From: Chloranthus sessilifolius
Lineage: Eukaryota; Streptophyta; Magnoliopsida; Chloranthales; Chloranthaceae
Direction of reading: 5' to 3'
Length of the DNA: 64,000 nt
Assembly: GCA_021018995.1 (NCBI GenBank)
Contig: CM037585.1
Span: forward strand, 67,768,646 to 67,832,645
Shown here: one piece after another, positions 23,802-35,533 of the stretch
How positions within the stretch are numbered: the first letter of the stretch is position 1
Layout of the letters: each line of letters starts with the position of its first letter
Position numbers and translations under genes: made by a program
Notes under the pieces: generated by a model
What the model was told of the DNA's origin: nothing
Databases searched by the model: none
Seen by the model: only the letters and a program-made list of their open reading frames with translations

Positions 23802-24137
23802 TCCACAGATGTGTTAATGTGTATTATATGTACTTTGGTTTTATTAGGATTGTATTGCCTTCTTTTGTTCAAATTTTCTAGGAAATTTTAGTGGCCCCAC
23901 TTGAATCTGAACCTGTCTGGTCTGATTTCATTATGCTTGGTTTGATGATTACTGCTCTTGAATTGGTAGTTTTTGCTTGAATGCACGATGTTGGATAATG
24001 ATTTTTACTGTCTATGCCTAAATGCTTGAGTTTAAAGTATCTGGGGGTGCCCCTGGTGGTGAGTGTTGCCTAGGATCCAGCCACAGCACAAATGGAAATG
24101 GCAGAATGAAGAGCGCATGCTCTCTATTTAATGATTT
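23802..24137 (+). other. A1 spacer after integrase
   Basis: Non-coding, T-rich spacer between integrase and the 65-bp repeats. I see no feature here. Confidence 0.5.
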
Positions 24138-24397
24138 GCTGTCACGGGGTCCAAAAAGAGGCCTAGGAGACTCTCGCGCAATCCAAACGGAGCCCTTCAA
24201 TAGCTGTCGCGAGATCCAAAAGGAGGCGTGGGAGACTCTCGTGCCATCCAAATGGAATTCGTCATTTGCTCTCGCGGGGTCCAAAATGGCGCCTGGGAGA
24301 CTCTCGCACAATTCACATAGAATTCTTCACTAGCTGTCACGAGCTCCAAGGTAAACCTGAGGGCCTTTTGCGCAATCCAACTTGCATTTACACCTTC
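24138..24397 (+). repeat. Four 65-bp tandem repeats upstream of the A1 extra ORF
   Basis: Units start at 24138, 24203, 24268 and 24333 with an exact 65-bp period. Each opens GCTSTC, has TCCAAA, then GGGAGACTCTCGCGCA-like words. The element LTR has a related stretch (CTCGCGCAGT followed by GGAGCCTTCAAT near 29789-29829). A shorter version stands in A2 at 62570-62720. The period is not a multiple of three, so the ORFs crossing it are not coding. Confidence 0.85.
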
Positions 24398-24746
24398 GCT
24401 AGGTTTCATTTCTCATCCCGTGACCAGATATTTCCAAAGCGTGCCAAGCCTAGCGATAAGTACTCCAAACCCCGCACTTGTCTCCCCTTCCAGTACTCTC
24501 TTCCTTCTCCATCCAGCGAAACCCTAGCATCTGGCACTCTTCTACCTCTCTCCTCCAGCATCCATTCTACAACCCATCATTCACACTAGGATCCTACAAA
24601 TTTGTTCTAAACGTCATCCCCATTAGTTGCCCTCTGCTCAGAGATCTCATGGTGCACTGTGTATCAGATCGAACCAAACCTTACAATTTTAGGGTAAGCA
24701 CTCAAATCTCAGTCCACCTTTTTCATCTTTAAAAATAGAGTTTGTA

Positions 24747-27723
24747 ATGGCCCCTAAGAGTGCACCAAAGAAAAGGAGCAAGGATAAGGCCCCTGTTGAG
24801 CCCGCTCCTAAGAAGGTCAAGACTTCTAAGGCACCGAAAAAAGGGAAGGAAGTGGTTGAGGAGGTGGAGGAGCCAGCCCCTGAGTTTTCTACACCCTCTG
24901 AGGTCATGGCTTCAATCCTCTAAGAGCCTAAAATAGCTTTCGACCTGCCCTTCTTAAAGAAGGATCCTCTTTCTGCCCCTGCCATTCAATTTATGAGCAA
25001 GGCTGGCCTGACATCCTTGATGAGAGGAATTCCAGCACTAGCCTATCCTAGGCTAGTGCAACTCTTTTATCAGCACATCAGGGTCACCAAAGACAAAGAT
25101 GGACAAGCAGGTTTCCATGTGTTGATTGATGATTTCGAAATGTTAGTTAGCCCCAAGCTGATTGCAGAGGTATTGGGCATCCCAGTTGCATTTGACGCTA
25201 AATGTGGATATGGCCCTCCTCTGAGTGCCTCAATTGATACAATTGCAAGGGCTCTAACTAGAGGATTAAAGGCCTCAGGGGATTCTATCAGAAGAAGAGA
25301 GTTGGAGCCTGGACTCCTTTTCATTGACCAGGTCCTGAGAAAGAACATCTACTGCTCAGGCCATCAGCAGGAGAGGAGAGCTCCTATTGCTGATGCTGTT
25401 TACTCTTTCTCTCTGGGCCATGGCTTCCATGTCGCCTAATTAATTTTTGAAACAATGAAGGATCTGGTGGAGAAATTAGGCCAGAACAAGAAGCCACACA
25501 CACACTCCTATGCCAGAGTCATCATCAAACTGCTTCTAAAGGGGGGGTACAAGATAGCAAAAGGAGAGGAGACTACCACCCTTACCCCTACAACTTTTAC
25601 CAAGAGGCAATGGGGAATCAGCAAGAGCCTGATGGAAACACAGAAGGAGAAGAAAGCTGAGACTCAGGCCCCTCCCAAGCAAGCTGATGAGGAAGGAAGC
25701 TGTTACAAGGCCGACCCCTGCTACAAATGAGGTGGTTCCAGAGCCTGTCACTACCACTGGTACAGCAGCCTCTACATCGCCCCCACCTTTTACTCCAAGA
25801 TCCCTGACAACATCCCCTACCCCTACTCCATCTCTCTCTCACCCTCCTCTGTCTTCATTATCCATGCCTATACCCATTCTTCCCGTGATTGGTACCTGGG
25901 AGGACACCATTCCCCATGTCAGCCCCTCACCATCCCCTACCCTACCTCAATACACAGCCCCAATACCCCCACCATCTTTACAAAACCCTGACAGCCCTCC
26001 ACTGATCTCCTACAAGAAAAGGAAAACCACTGACACAACCCCACCCACAATCCCTTTTAACCCCACATACACACCTCACATTTACCAAGACACCACTCCA
26101 CCCATGCTTACTACATCCCCACTCACAGACATAGACCTCAACCTTAATACAACCACAGGATTCCAAGCCTTTATGGCTAGTTTCCTTGACACCATGCCCA
26201 CCCACTACACCCCCCTCCCAGACTCCCCAACTACCTCCCCACACCACTCACCAAAACCCCAATCTCCTCCTCCTTCCACTTTCCATCATGCACCTTCCTC
26301 CCCTTTTCATCCTGTGCCATCTTCTACACAATCTCAACCTCCCAACCTAGACACATTGACACACATCCTCTCCCTCATCCAAGACATCCAATCCCAACTA
26401 TCCACCACAACACATACACAGGACCAGATGCAAACTGAAATCACATCCATCAAATCCACACTTCAGACATTGACAAACCCACCCATCCCCCAACAATCCA
26501 CTCAAACCCCCCTGGTCCTTACCCCTACCAACCCTGACCCCACAACCCAACCATTCTCTTTCATACCTTTCACCATTCCCTTTTTCCCTCCCCCATCACC
26601 CCTACTCCTAGTGAGTCTACCTCATTTTCTTTCCCCCCCATGCCTTCAATTTCACCTCTTATACAACCCTCTCCAACATTCACTAATAAATCCACCCAAA
26701 CAAACCCAGAACCTTTTACCCTCCCCCAACAACTAGACTTACCCACTGATAACACCACTTCCCCCACCCAGGACCAATCACATTCGACTCCTTCCACTTC
26801 TTCTCTTCCTATCACACCCAAACACTCCTTTTACATCCCTCCCTACCTCACCATCCTCCATGCCATGAGAGACAATCCCTATCTTAGGAGGGATGTCCTG
26901 AGGGGCATGACCCAACTTAGGCAATCCATTGAGACTCCCCTGCTGCAGCAGATTGCTGAACTTAAGGAAGCCCATAGAAAGCAATTACTGGGTATTCCCC
27001 TTGGGTGGACTAACATCTTGGAGGTCTATGAGAAGGCAAAAACCATAGCTGCTTATCATCAGATGAATTTGGAGCTGGAGAAGGCAAATACTAATGTGGA
27101 GAGGATGAAAGCCAGGATGTTTGAAAAGAGACTCAACAATGCCCAGGAAATCTTTCGACTCCAAAAGAAAATCCATGAAACTGACCTCCTAAAAGCCCAA
27201 ATCCAGATAGCCTCTTCGGAATCTGCATTGGCTGCTGCCCGAAGTGAAGCTCAGCAGTCCACCCCACTCTCTGTACTGATGTCAGAACCTGAGCCTAAAC
27301 CTACTCAACCTCTTGCTGCACCTCCTACTGAGCAACCTCAACTTACCCAAACCCCTTCTGCACCTCCTACTAAGCAAACTTATCCTAAACAGAGGAAAGT
27401 CACTACTAAGAAGATAGCTTCCACAGCAGCCTCTATCAAAATTAGCAAATAGCCAGCTGCCCAGTCTGAGGAGGCACAACCCCCTGGCCAGCTAGATAAA
27501 GGGGAGTCCCCAGTAGCCCCCACTAAGCAAGACAAAGGAAAATCTCCTATGATCCCTCCTGAATCCAAAACTAGAAAAATGAGAGTGAGGGCACCAAAAG
27601 CTCCAACCATGAAGAAACCACCAGCCCAAACAAAGAAACCAAGGCAGCCAAAGAAAAAGAGTCCAACTAAGAGCAAAGCAAAGAAGAAAAAGACCAAAGT
27701 TATGAGAACAAAGTTGAAATGAG
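24747..27723 (+). pseudogene. A1 extra 3' ORF, plant-transposon-protein type (broken)
   Basis: Athila elements carry an extra, sometimes envelope-like ORF here, known to be expressed from a spliced or subgenomic RNA. This one starts with a lysine-rich segment (MAPKSAPKKRSKDKAP). At 24993-25439 it has a globular domain (PRLVQLFYQHI, EVLGIPV, GLLFIDQVLRKNIYCSGHQQ) resembling the putative plant transposon protein domain PF20167. A Pro/Thr/Ser-rich stretch (25740-26720), a helical coiled-coil-like stretch (26860-27270) and a basic C-terminus (27560-27720) follow. There are about three or more breaks. I see no convincing transmembrane segment. Confidence 0.75.
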
Positions 27724-29247
27724 GAAACATGCACAACAGATGGGCTGGGACTGGTTCACAGATTCAGATTCCAAGTCCTCCTCCTCTTAAAATAGATTGT
27801 ACTTAGGCTTTTCTTTCCTTTCCACCTTTTTTTCTTGTCATTTTAATTATAGTTGTACATTTCTTTCTAAATTAATATAATTCTTTTTTTATATTGCTTT
27901 ATGTATTTGGTTTGTGTGTGTTTACTTTTTTGTTCCTGACTATTATCCTGCACTTTCTCACCTTTGAACCAGTGAGGACACTGCTCCTCATGGTTTGGGG
28001 GTGTGGCAGGGTAGGTCTGCTAATAGAATAGTTAACTTTAGTGTAGTAATGGTGGTGTAACTGGGATGAATAAAGTCAATTTCCACCTAACTTGTTGCAA
28101 TGAGGAAATTTGTGAAAAATTAAAATATTTTTACAGACATTTCGAAACTGAAAATGTTAAAATCTTGGCACCACCATGAAGCTAACATTAGAAATGTTAA
28201 ATTAGTACCTATTAAACCTAAGAGGAGAGAAAAAGGTGAAAATACACTCCATGAGTTAAAAAGAGGACTATATCTAGTGAGATTTGGGCCCATCAATTTT
28301 TATTGAAGAGTGTTTTTGGTATTCTTCTGCTCTAAGTTCTAATTGACTCAGCACTTTTTACTAGAAGTTAGGGACCTCCAAATCAAAACTGGTTGACAGC
28401 ACTCATGACACTAAGGAAATGATTCAAGGCCCTCATTTGGATAGTTTGAGCCTGAAAACTAAACCTTTAAAAACTACCATTTTGCATACACTCTTTGAGC
28501 CTCAAAAAGTCTTATTTTTCTTTAACAAACACTAGAGTACTTGCACCTTAACCTCATGACCTGATTCAACCTTACCCTCACTCTGAGAATTCAGAAGGTA
28601 AAGGAGGAGTTGAAGGTAGTGAGAGTGGTCCAACATTTGGTAGAAGGAGAAGAAAAGTAACCTATGAACAACAGTGTGTTGGTGGTATTTGTGTGACAGT
28701 TCATCATGAAAATCATAAAAATAAAAAAAATAATAAAAAGAGAGAAAGGAAGAGAAGTTTGGAGAAGAACATCATCTAAAAATTGAAAAGAAGAGGAGAA
28801 ACTGGCCACTTTGATTCTGAAATATATCAAGTAAGATGAAGTTGTGCTGAAATGAAGGTAGTGAAGCCATGAGTCACTCCATACCTTGCTGATTTCTCAA
28901 TTTTGATTTCCTTTTTACCCCTTCATTCTTTATATCCCTCACCCATAAGCCACATTACAACCCACCAACCTAATTTTTGAATTTAAGTCAAGCTTGGTAC
29001 TGATATGTGCACATTAAATTTCTAATGTAAAATGATTGGTGGAAATTCAAACACATGATAAAAAATTTTGAGCTTAAATGGCCTGCATTACTACTGTAGT
29101 TTCCTCTAAATGATAAAGAATGGGTGTGGAATGAAGCTTTATACATTGAAATCTGTGTTGTCATTAACTGTACTATACTTAATTGTTCTAATGGTGAAGT
29201 TTGTGGGTATCTTCACTAGAAACCCTCAGGAGACTTCACTCCCCCAC
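27724..29247 (+). other. A1 3' non-coding region
   Basis: AT-rich, without ORFs I can support. It holds the conserved block at 27961-28006 and a CTCTGAGAATTCAGAAGGTA block (about 28580) that recurs in A2 (about 63766) and, in reverse, in N1 (about 52380). Confidence 0.6.
27961..28006 (+). promoter_or_regulatory. Internal polypurine-like block, conserved in Athila copies
   Basis: CCTTTGAACCAGTGAGGACA is followed by CTCCTCATGGTTTGGGGGTGTG. The same block is at 63349-63397 in A2 and 52938-52988 (minus strand) in N1. The G-rich end resembles the polypurine tract, so a second plus-strand priming site is possible. Confidence 0.6.
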
Positions 29248-29308
29248 TAGGGATCACCTAGGGGTTTAAAAGGCTTGGTACACATGCTAAATGTACCCGT
29301 GATCCCTA
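29248..29308 (+). other. Conserved stem-loop before the A1 polypurine tract
   Basis: TAGGGATCAC (29248-29257) pairs perfectly with GTGATCCCTA (29299-29308). Inside it GGTACA (29277-29282) pairs with TGTACC (29292-29297), leaving a loop with GCTAAA. Counterparts lie in A3 and N1. Confidence 0.65.
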
Positions 29309-29357
29309 CGAAAGTTGCATTTAATTAATTAAAGCTTTGCTAAGGGACTAGCAAAGA

Positions 29358-29372
29358 TTAGGTTTGGGGTTG
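29358..29372 (+). promoter_or_regulatory. A1 polypurine tract
   Basis: TTAGGTTTGGGGTTG lies directly before the 3' LTR. Confidence 0.75.
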
Positions 29373-31809
29373 TGTTAAGACCTGAAAAGTACCACTTTTC
29401 ACCCCTTAACTTAATCTCTGTTAGACCCTTAGTAATTTAATAAATGTGTGTTAAGCCCATTTTGTAGGTAATAAACATCAGCTGCAGACAAGGCCCTAAC
29501 CATGCCAAGAAGCTTACTTTTGCCCCAGAAGTTCCTCAGGAGAAAGGAAGTTGGACCCAGATAGAGAACTGGCTACAGCATAGGCACAGTAAAGTAGCAA
29601 TAAGCTAAGAAGTGAGCCTCGCGCAGATGTCGTAGGGTTCAATTATTTCAGAGAAAAAGGCTTCGCACAGTTGTTGCAGGTTTCTGAAGGCAGCACACCA
29701 ACTGGTCACGCTGTTCTTGCACAGATTAATGACAGAAGGGAGTAAAAAGCATACTTCGCGCAGTTCTCGTGAGGCTCAGTTGGAAGCTCTCGCGCAGTCT
29801 TGCACAACTCAAGAAAGGAGCCTTCAATCTTCGCGCGATTCACTGAGAAGAGAGAGCTCTAGGCATTGCTGCGCGCAGCTATCGCGTAGTGGCCGTGGGA
29901 TACAGACCTTCAGGGAACTGCTCGCGTGATCCAGAGGCCTATGCACCTTCCTTCTTCGCAAGGATCCCCGCGAGATTCACTAAGGAACGAACCGTGCGCA
30001 CAATTCCCACGCCATTCAAATGGAAAGCGCAATCCCGCGACGACCAGAGCAATCATGCGATGACCAAACTATCTATCCCACGACTGCAAGAGCTTCAAGG
30101 CAATGTAATCCCGCGATGACTACTGTATCATGCGATGACCAAACTATCTATCCTTGTTACCTAGCGAGGCTCGAGATCTCAACTTCCCCCCACTTCTGCA
30201 GGGGCAATCTGGGAACTTCCAGCAACTAGGGCACGCACTCCAATGCTCCAATCTCTGTGCACACGCCTCGAGACATCTAAGGAACATAAATGGGCCACGA
30301 TTGCATTGATAAAATTCGGGTTTTCCTAACCCTAATGCTCCCACAGTTGACTGCTATATAAGCCTAAGCCTAGTTTAGGTTTAAAGGACTTCTGACTCCT
30401 TAAATCAGCTGTAGAATTTTAGTAGGCTAAGGTTAGGGTTTAGGCAATTTCTTTTTCCTTTTTCTTCTCTCCATAGCCCAGCACTTGCTGACTATGCCTT
30501 TGTATGTTTATTTAGAACACTTTTAATGGATTTTTATAATAGGATCTTATGCATGTATGGGATTGAAGTTTGAGGGTTGTTCTGTATAAGGCTGTTGCCT
30601 TGAGATCCTCTATTGCAAAGTTGTACTGTAAGTAATGGAGGATTTTGTTTAAGGATTTATTCAGATTCAAGTGACTCGGGTGTCCAGGCTAGGCACATAT
30701 GCAGGCCTATGCCCCACCACAGGATCCACTAAATCTGAATTCCCATGGGAGCTTGAGCTGGTAGCCTTGTGAACATGGTGGTCGCAGTAATCTACTTGTT
30801 CTGTCTCAGACCTCTGTGAGGAGGATAACCTCTGTGGATAGTCTGTGTCCATTTAAGTGGATAGGTTATAGCCCTAGGGTGAGGCCAATCCACAGATCTA
30901 AGACAGATTCTTCTTCTATGCACTTGTGCTTGTAACCCTGTGAGAGATTGTGCAGAGACAGACTCCCCTGTATTTGTATAGACCCACCATCAAATGGCAG
31001 ATTTGATCTAGTTGTTGGGATTGTAGGCTTGTGACTGGGTCACTGCTGTCTTTCTAAAGCAGTGAACAGCTAGACCTAAAGCTAGTACTCAAACTCTTGC
31101 TGGTCTTGTGTGTCCAGGCTAGTGCACATTACAGGCCTAGCCCAACACAGAACTTTAGAGGTTGAGATTCCTATGAATTCTTGAGCTGGTAGCCTAGAAG
31201 TAGTACCTACAATGATAAACTTGTTCTGACCCATCTCTGGGCTGTGGTTCCCCTATTGAATAGTCTGTGACCACTTAAGCGGACAGGTTATAGCCATAAG
31301 AGATTGGATCATGGCACAGGGGTGAGTTGGATCCTTTCTCCTCTTTGGTGATAATGTGGCCATTGGACAGGATTTCTATAGCAGCAGATTTGAGTCTGAG
31401 TTATAAAACTCATCAGATCTGTACCTAATAGCTTACTTCTCACCCTTTTATATTTATTATCTCACACTCTATCATTCTTCTCAACAATTTCTATAGTTTA
31501 GTTATTAGACTACCTTAGGATTTAAAGAATAGTGACCTTAAATCCCCTTCCATTTAGGATTGCCAGATCTGTAGTCAGATCTGGAGGGCCTACTAAAGAT
31601 GGCTCCCTTAGAGCCTTAGACCAATTTTCCCTGTGGGACAAACTCTTACTTATTAAAACTTGCTGCAACAGGCCCTGTATCTTGCAGATCTGTGTATTTT
31701 TAGACTTGCTGCTCTATAGTTCTCAATCCACCTTTGATTTACTTCCACTAACACATTCTTATCACTGTTTTCAATAAAGTTAGCAGCAAGCATCTAAAAT
31801 ATCCCAACA
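29373..31809 (+). repeat. A1 3' LTR
   Basis: This 2437-bp LTR has the same ends as the 5' LTR (TGTTAAGACC, ATCCCAACA). The TATA box is at 30355-30361. The repeats at 29740-30020 are richer in CGCG words than the matching part of the 5' LTR. Confidence 0.92.
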
Positions 31810-31814
31810 GTCAA
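31810..31814. repeat. A1 target-site duplication, right
   Basis: GTCAA matches 13589-13593. Confidence 0.9.
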
Positions 31815-31842
31815 CGGTGGATGGATCTTCCGACCAAGCCAT
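31815..31842 (-). pseudogene. T2 gag N-terminal end
   Basis: On the minus strand an ATG at 31842 opens MAWSEDPST, typical of a gag start, right at the edge of the A1 insertion. The remainder lies left of A1. Confidence 0.6.
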
Positions 31843-32446
31843 GATTTGATAGCGGGAGGGGTATGGATTCCTCGAGTAAGGACCGAAGGTTTTCTTTCTT
31901 CTTCCTCTTCCGCCACAGGATAATGGTGGGTATGGTGATGTCGTGGTTACAGCACCACTTACTTTTTTTTTTTTGGACTTTTGATTTTTATTTATTTATT
32001 TAGGGATGATAATTTTTTTGTTCTTTTTGACTCTTTGAAAAAAATTTCTTTTGAATCTCTTACTTTCTTCTTGGTTCTTTCTTCCCTTTTGGTGCTTTTA
32101 AGGGCCTTTGAACTCCCTTTTCGGCTAGTGTTTAACACCTCCGACGCTTGCTACGACGAAACTCTGGTGCCCTCTTAAGAATCAAAGAGAGATCTCGTGA
32201 TCTTTAAGGGCAAGGAAATGCCTGTAATACCGCGATTTCTCGAAAGAGCCAACAAGAGGGTGGCCTCTCTTGACCGGTGAGAGCGTGGGGTATTTAGAAT
32301 GTAGGAAGTATTGGAAGTCTCGAAACCGACGTATGGGGGGCCTTGGGAACTGTGGAAAAGGCCCCAAATTTGAACACACAATAGCTAAACTATGCATGCA
32401 TACTATGCACACATGTGCAAAAATTTGGATTTTTTAGCTATGCATG
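31843..32446 (-). other. T2 leader, part next to gag
   Basis: No supported ORF. It holds T-rich runs (31970-32060) and, near the S2 insertion, palindromes TATGCATGCATA (about 32390) and CACATGTG (about 32410). Confidence 0.55.
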
Positions 32447-35206
32447 TGTTGGGGATATTTCAGTGCTGATTTATTTGTTAGTGGTAAAAGCAATTTAAAA
32501 TCAAAGTAAAACAGGGGATGGATTCAGTAACTAAAATATCTAAGACCTGCAAGATAGAAGGTCCATTTGTAGCAAGTTTTAATATGTAAAAGTTTGTCCC
32601 ACTGGTAGTAGTGATCTAAACCTATGAGGTGTATAGTAGACCTCCAAATCTGGCTACAGATCTAGCAATTCTAGCCTAATTCTAAGAAAGAAAGAGAGTT
32701 TTTCGGGTGTCACTAGATCTAATTTATAAAACTGAAATATAAAACTAAATCTAAAAGATTAAAGAAGATGGATGGTAAAATAAAGTCTAAAATGGTGAGA
32801 AATAGGCAACTAGGGATTGGTTCTTGCTAACAATCAATTGGTTCAAAGGCAAAGCATAGAATTGATTTGCAACAGTCCTTCATCTGGCTATAAGCTCAGA
32901 TATAAGGTATAAGAATCTAATCTTAACCAAAAAATTGGAGCAATCCTAAGACTATGATCTGTCCACTTGAATGGTCACAGATCATCCCAGAGATTATTCT
33001 AATTCAAGGATCTTGATTGGAATAGGTAAGCTATTATAGATGTTGTGGGTGCCAGGCTACAAGCTCAAGCATCCACAGGAATATCTGATCCAGGGAAATC
33101 AAATATGAAAAAGTGATCTTTAGATCAGAATCAACTTTAATAACCACAATTACTGTAATTATACAACTTACAGTTCTATTGGGCTCATATCTACAATCTG
33201 TGTAACATCCAATCCATTTACAAAGCCTTTGAAACTCTCAATTTATAATTACAAACTAGATCTAAACTACTTATCTAGATCTAATCCAACAGGCTGGATT
33301 AGAGAGAGAATGGGGAAGAGAAAAAGGACAAATAAAATCTAAACTAAATCTAAATGAGTCAAGGAGAACCAAAGTTATTCTATGGATTCCTTGTTGAGAA
33401 ATTACAGCAACAAGGAGATTTATTTATACAAATGCAGTGATCCAAGTACTTTGGATTGTAGCCAATCAGAGGAGAGAGTTTGATTTCAGTTTGTGCTTGA
33501 TCCTTGTTTTAGCATTCTGCCCAATCAGAGAGAAGAGAGCTCAATTCAGTTCTGTTATGCAGCTGAAGTAGTTTGCATTCCCGCCAAAGACTTCTCCAAT
33601 TAGTTAGAAAATCAGTTATGCCCATGTGCAACCTTCTCTTATGCTTTGGAATTCCCAAATCTACCCTTGCCAACCAAAAATACCATAGCTGCAGCCTATT
33701 ATAATTTCTGCATATATTTGAGGCTTGATGGAGTCTTCAAAAGTGCCCCCGATGTTTATAAATACCAACTACAGCTCAGGGATCCATTGTTGAAGTCTTG
33801 CAGTTGATGTGGTCTAGGTGGAACTTAAATCTCGATAGGTTCTGATGCCTTAGAGGATGGGAGGTTGGACAGTTCGAGAGGATATGGGGCTGGTCTATGA
33901 AGACTACAGCTTCAGGTGACTCTTCGTGAGGATCGTAGGTGGATCTCGAGAGGTTGGATAATGTACTCGAGAGGATGGATTGAATGGGGGCTACTCTTCG
34001 TGAGGTTGGCTGAAGCTCAAGACTGCACTTCAACAGGTAGACTGGGATCTCAAGATGTTTTGAAGCTAGAGCTATAAAACTCGATAGGTTGATAGGGGTT
34101 TTGTAGTGAAAATGTCGATAGGATCCATGCTGAAGCCAAGTGCATTTCGAGAGGATCAAATGCTTGGGAGCTGCCTTTTCGTGGGGTTCTGAAGCTGAGG
34201 CAGCTAAAGGTCGACAGGGTTAGATTGCTGGAAGAAAAAGGACTCGACAGGTTTGGAGAGTGCAGCTGCAAAGGTGTCGACAGGTAGTGGGCTTGGATGC
34301 TGGAATCTCCTCGACAGGTTCTGAAGGTAGGTGTTTCACAAGTCGACAGGATGAAGGCCCTTGATCTGAACTCTTCAACAGGATGGCTGAGGAGTACTCT
34401 AATCCATTCGATAGGTTATTGGCTGTGTGCTTCATCTGCTCGATAGGTGCTGGAACAACTGCTTCTTGCATTCGATGGAATTAAATGCAGATTTGCAGGG
34501 GTGTAGCAGCTGTCCATTTGATGGGATTGTTGAAGGAGCAATGTATTCTTTGAAGGCTGTTGTTCCTAGGTGCTGAGACTACTGTTCCTTGGTTGCTTTG
34601 ATATGTAGCTAAAGTGCAGCTGGTGTGCACTTGCTAGAATGTTTAGGAGTAGTTTGAGAGTGTGATGTTGCTATTGGAAATGTTGCAAGGCTTGGAGCTT
34701 AGCTTGCTACAATCGACAAGATGAAGTATAGGTAGTTGCTGCACTAATCCTTTCAAAAGGTTGGATGGCTCGACTCCAGCACATGGTTATTTTGAGAGGT
34801 TCAAGGGACTGCTGGAGTGTGCATCTAATGCTCAAGCTTTAACTACAGCAACTGCCTTGCTTTGAGGTTCATATTGTTGCAACTGTTAATGTGTGCACAC
34901 AGCTATGAAATGTGCAGCTGCTGCCATGGCTTGGGCTGTATACTGAAGTGCTGCATCTACTAAACTGCTGAGTTCTAATGTGTGGCTGCTGTGGCACTTC
35001 TTCTTCATGTGTGAAAGCACATCTCTCTGCCTCTGCTCTTAAATGATTACAAACTCTTCTTCTGAGCACCTTTTCATTGATTGGTTGCGTATTCATTGCT
35101 AAATTGCAAAACAAGCTAAAAACAATTATAAAATACTCTAAGGCTTAGCAAAAACCATGTTTAAAGGGTATAAAAATGGTAGAAATCAGTGATTAGTAGC
35201 GTGCCA
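32447..35206 (-). mobile_element. S2: solo LTR-like Athila-family insert in the T2 leader
   Basis: The start TGTTGGGGATATTTCAG and the block ACCTCCAAATCTGGCTACAG (about 32640) match Athila LTRs in reverse orientation. A minus-strand TATA (TATAAATA) is at 33421-33428, and the right end resembles a reversed LTR start (CTACCATTTTTATACCC). The length of about 2.76 kb exceeds S1 and N1 LTRs, mainly because of a large repeat region. The right boundary is approximate and I could not find a convincing target duplication. Confidence 0.6.
33880..34800 (-). repeat. TCGACAGG/TCGATAGG word repeats in S2
   Basis: More than fifteen dispersed copies of TCGACAGG, TCGATAGG and TCGAGAGG occur at irregular spacing of about 40-60 bp. 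They lie on the U3 side of the S2 TATA box, the same relative place as the repeats in other Athila LTRs here. Confidence 0.7.
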
Positions 35207-35533
35207 ACTATTCATGCAAGGCTTCTTAATGCTTTTTTGGCTGTGTGTAGATACTATGCACGCATAGCTTGTATATGCATCTTCTTGCTAGGGTGCTGTT
35301 CAGAATTGGTATTTGACTTGGGTTTTTGGGGCAATGCCTCTCGGTACTTTTTTTAGCTCTATCGGGTCCCTCCTTGCCATGCATAGGGATACAAGGCTGT
35401 TTCGATGTATACTAGTGCTCTCCCCGGGCTTTAGGTTCCGTAACAAGTCCAGTCACCCAACTGTTATACGTCCAATGTAAACACCTTCTCAGGTACTGGA
35501 TGGGGTGGTCCTTTTTGAGATCATCACCACAAG

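Larger units (their letters stand above)
13594..31809 (+). mobile_element. A1: complete-length Athila-lineage element, 18.2 kb
   Basis: A1 has two LTRs of 2408 and 2437 bp, a tRNA-Asp primer site, gag, protease, RT, RNase H, integrase, an extra 3' ORF, polypurine tract and 5-bp duplication GTCAA. The length includes solo LTR S1 (1865 bp) within pol. The LTRs look about 93-95% identical by eye, suggesting insertion some 2-5 million years ago under common plant rates. It is structurally whole, but its coding regions hold well over ten breaks. It lies in the gag of T2. Confidence 0.92.

Noticed and set aside
24022-24589. Overlapping ORFs across the 65-bp repeats on both strands
   Set aside because: The repeat period is not a multiple of three and the frames exist only because CG-rich repeats lack stops.
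25978-26247. Minus-strand Gly/Val/Trp-rich ORF
   Set aside because: It is antisense to the Pro/Thr-rich part of the A1 extra ORF.
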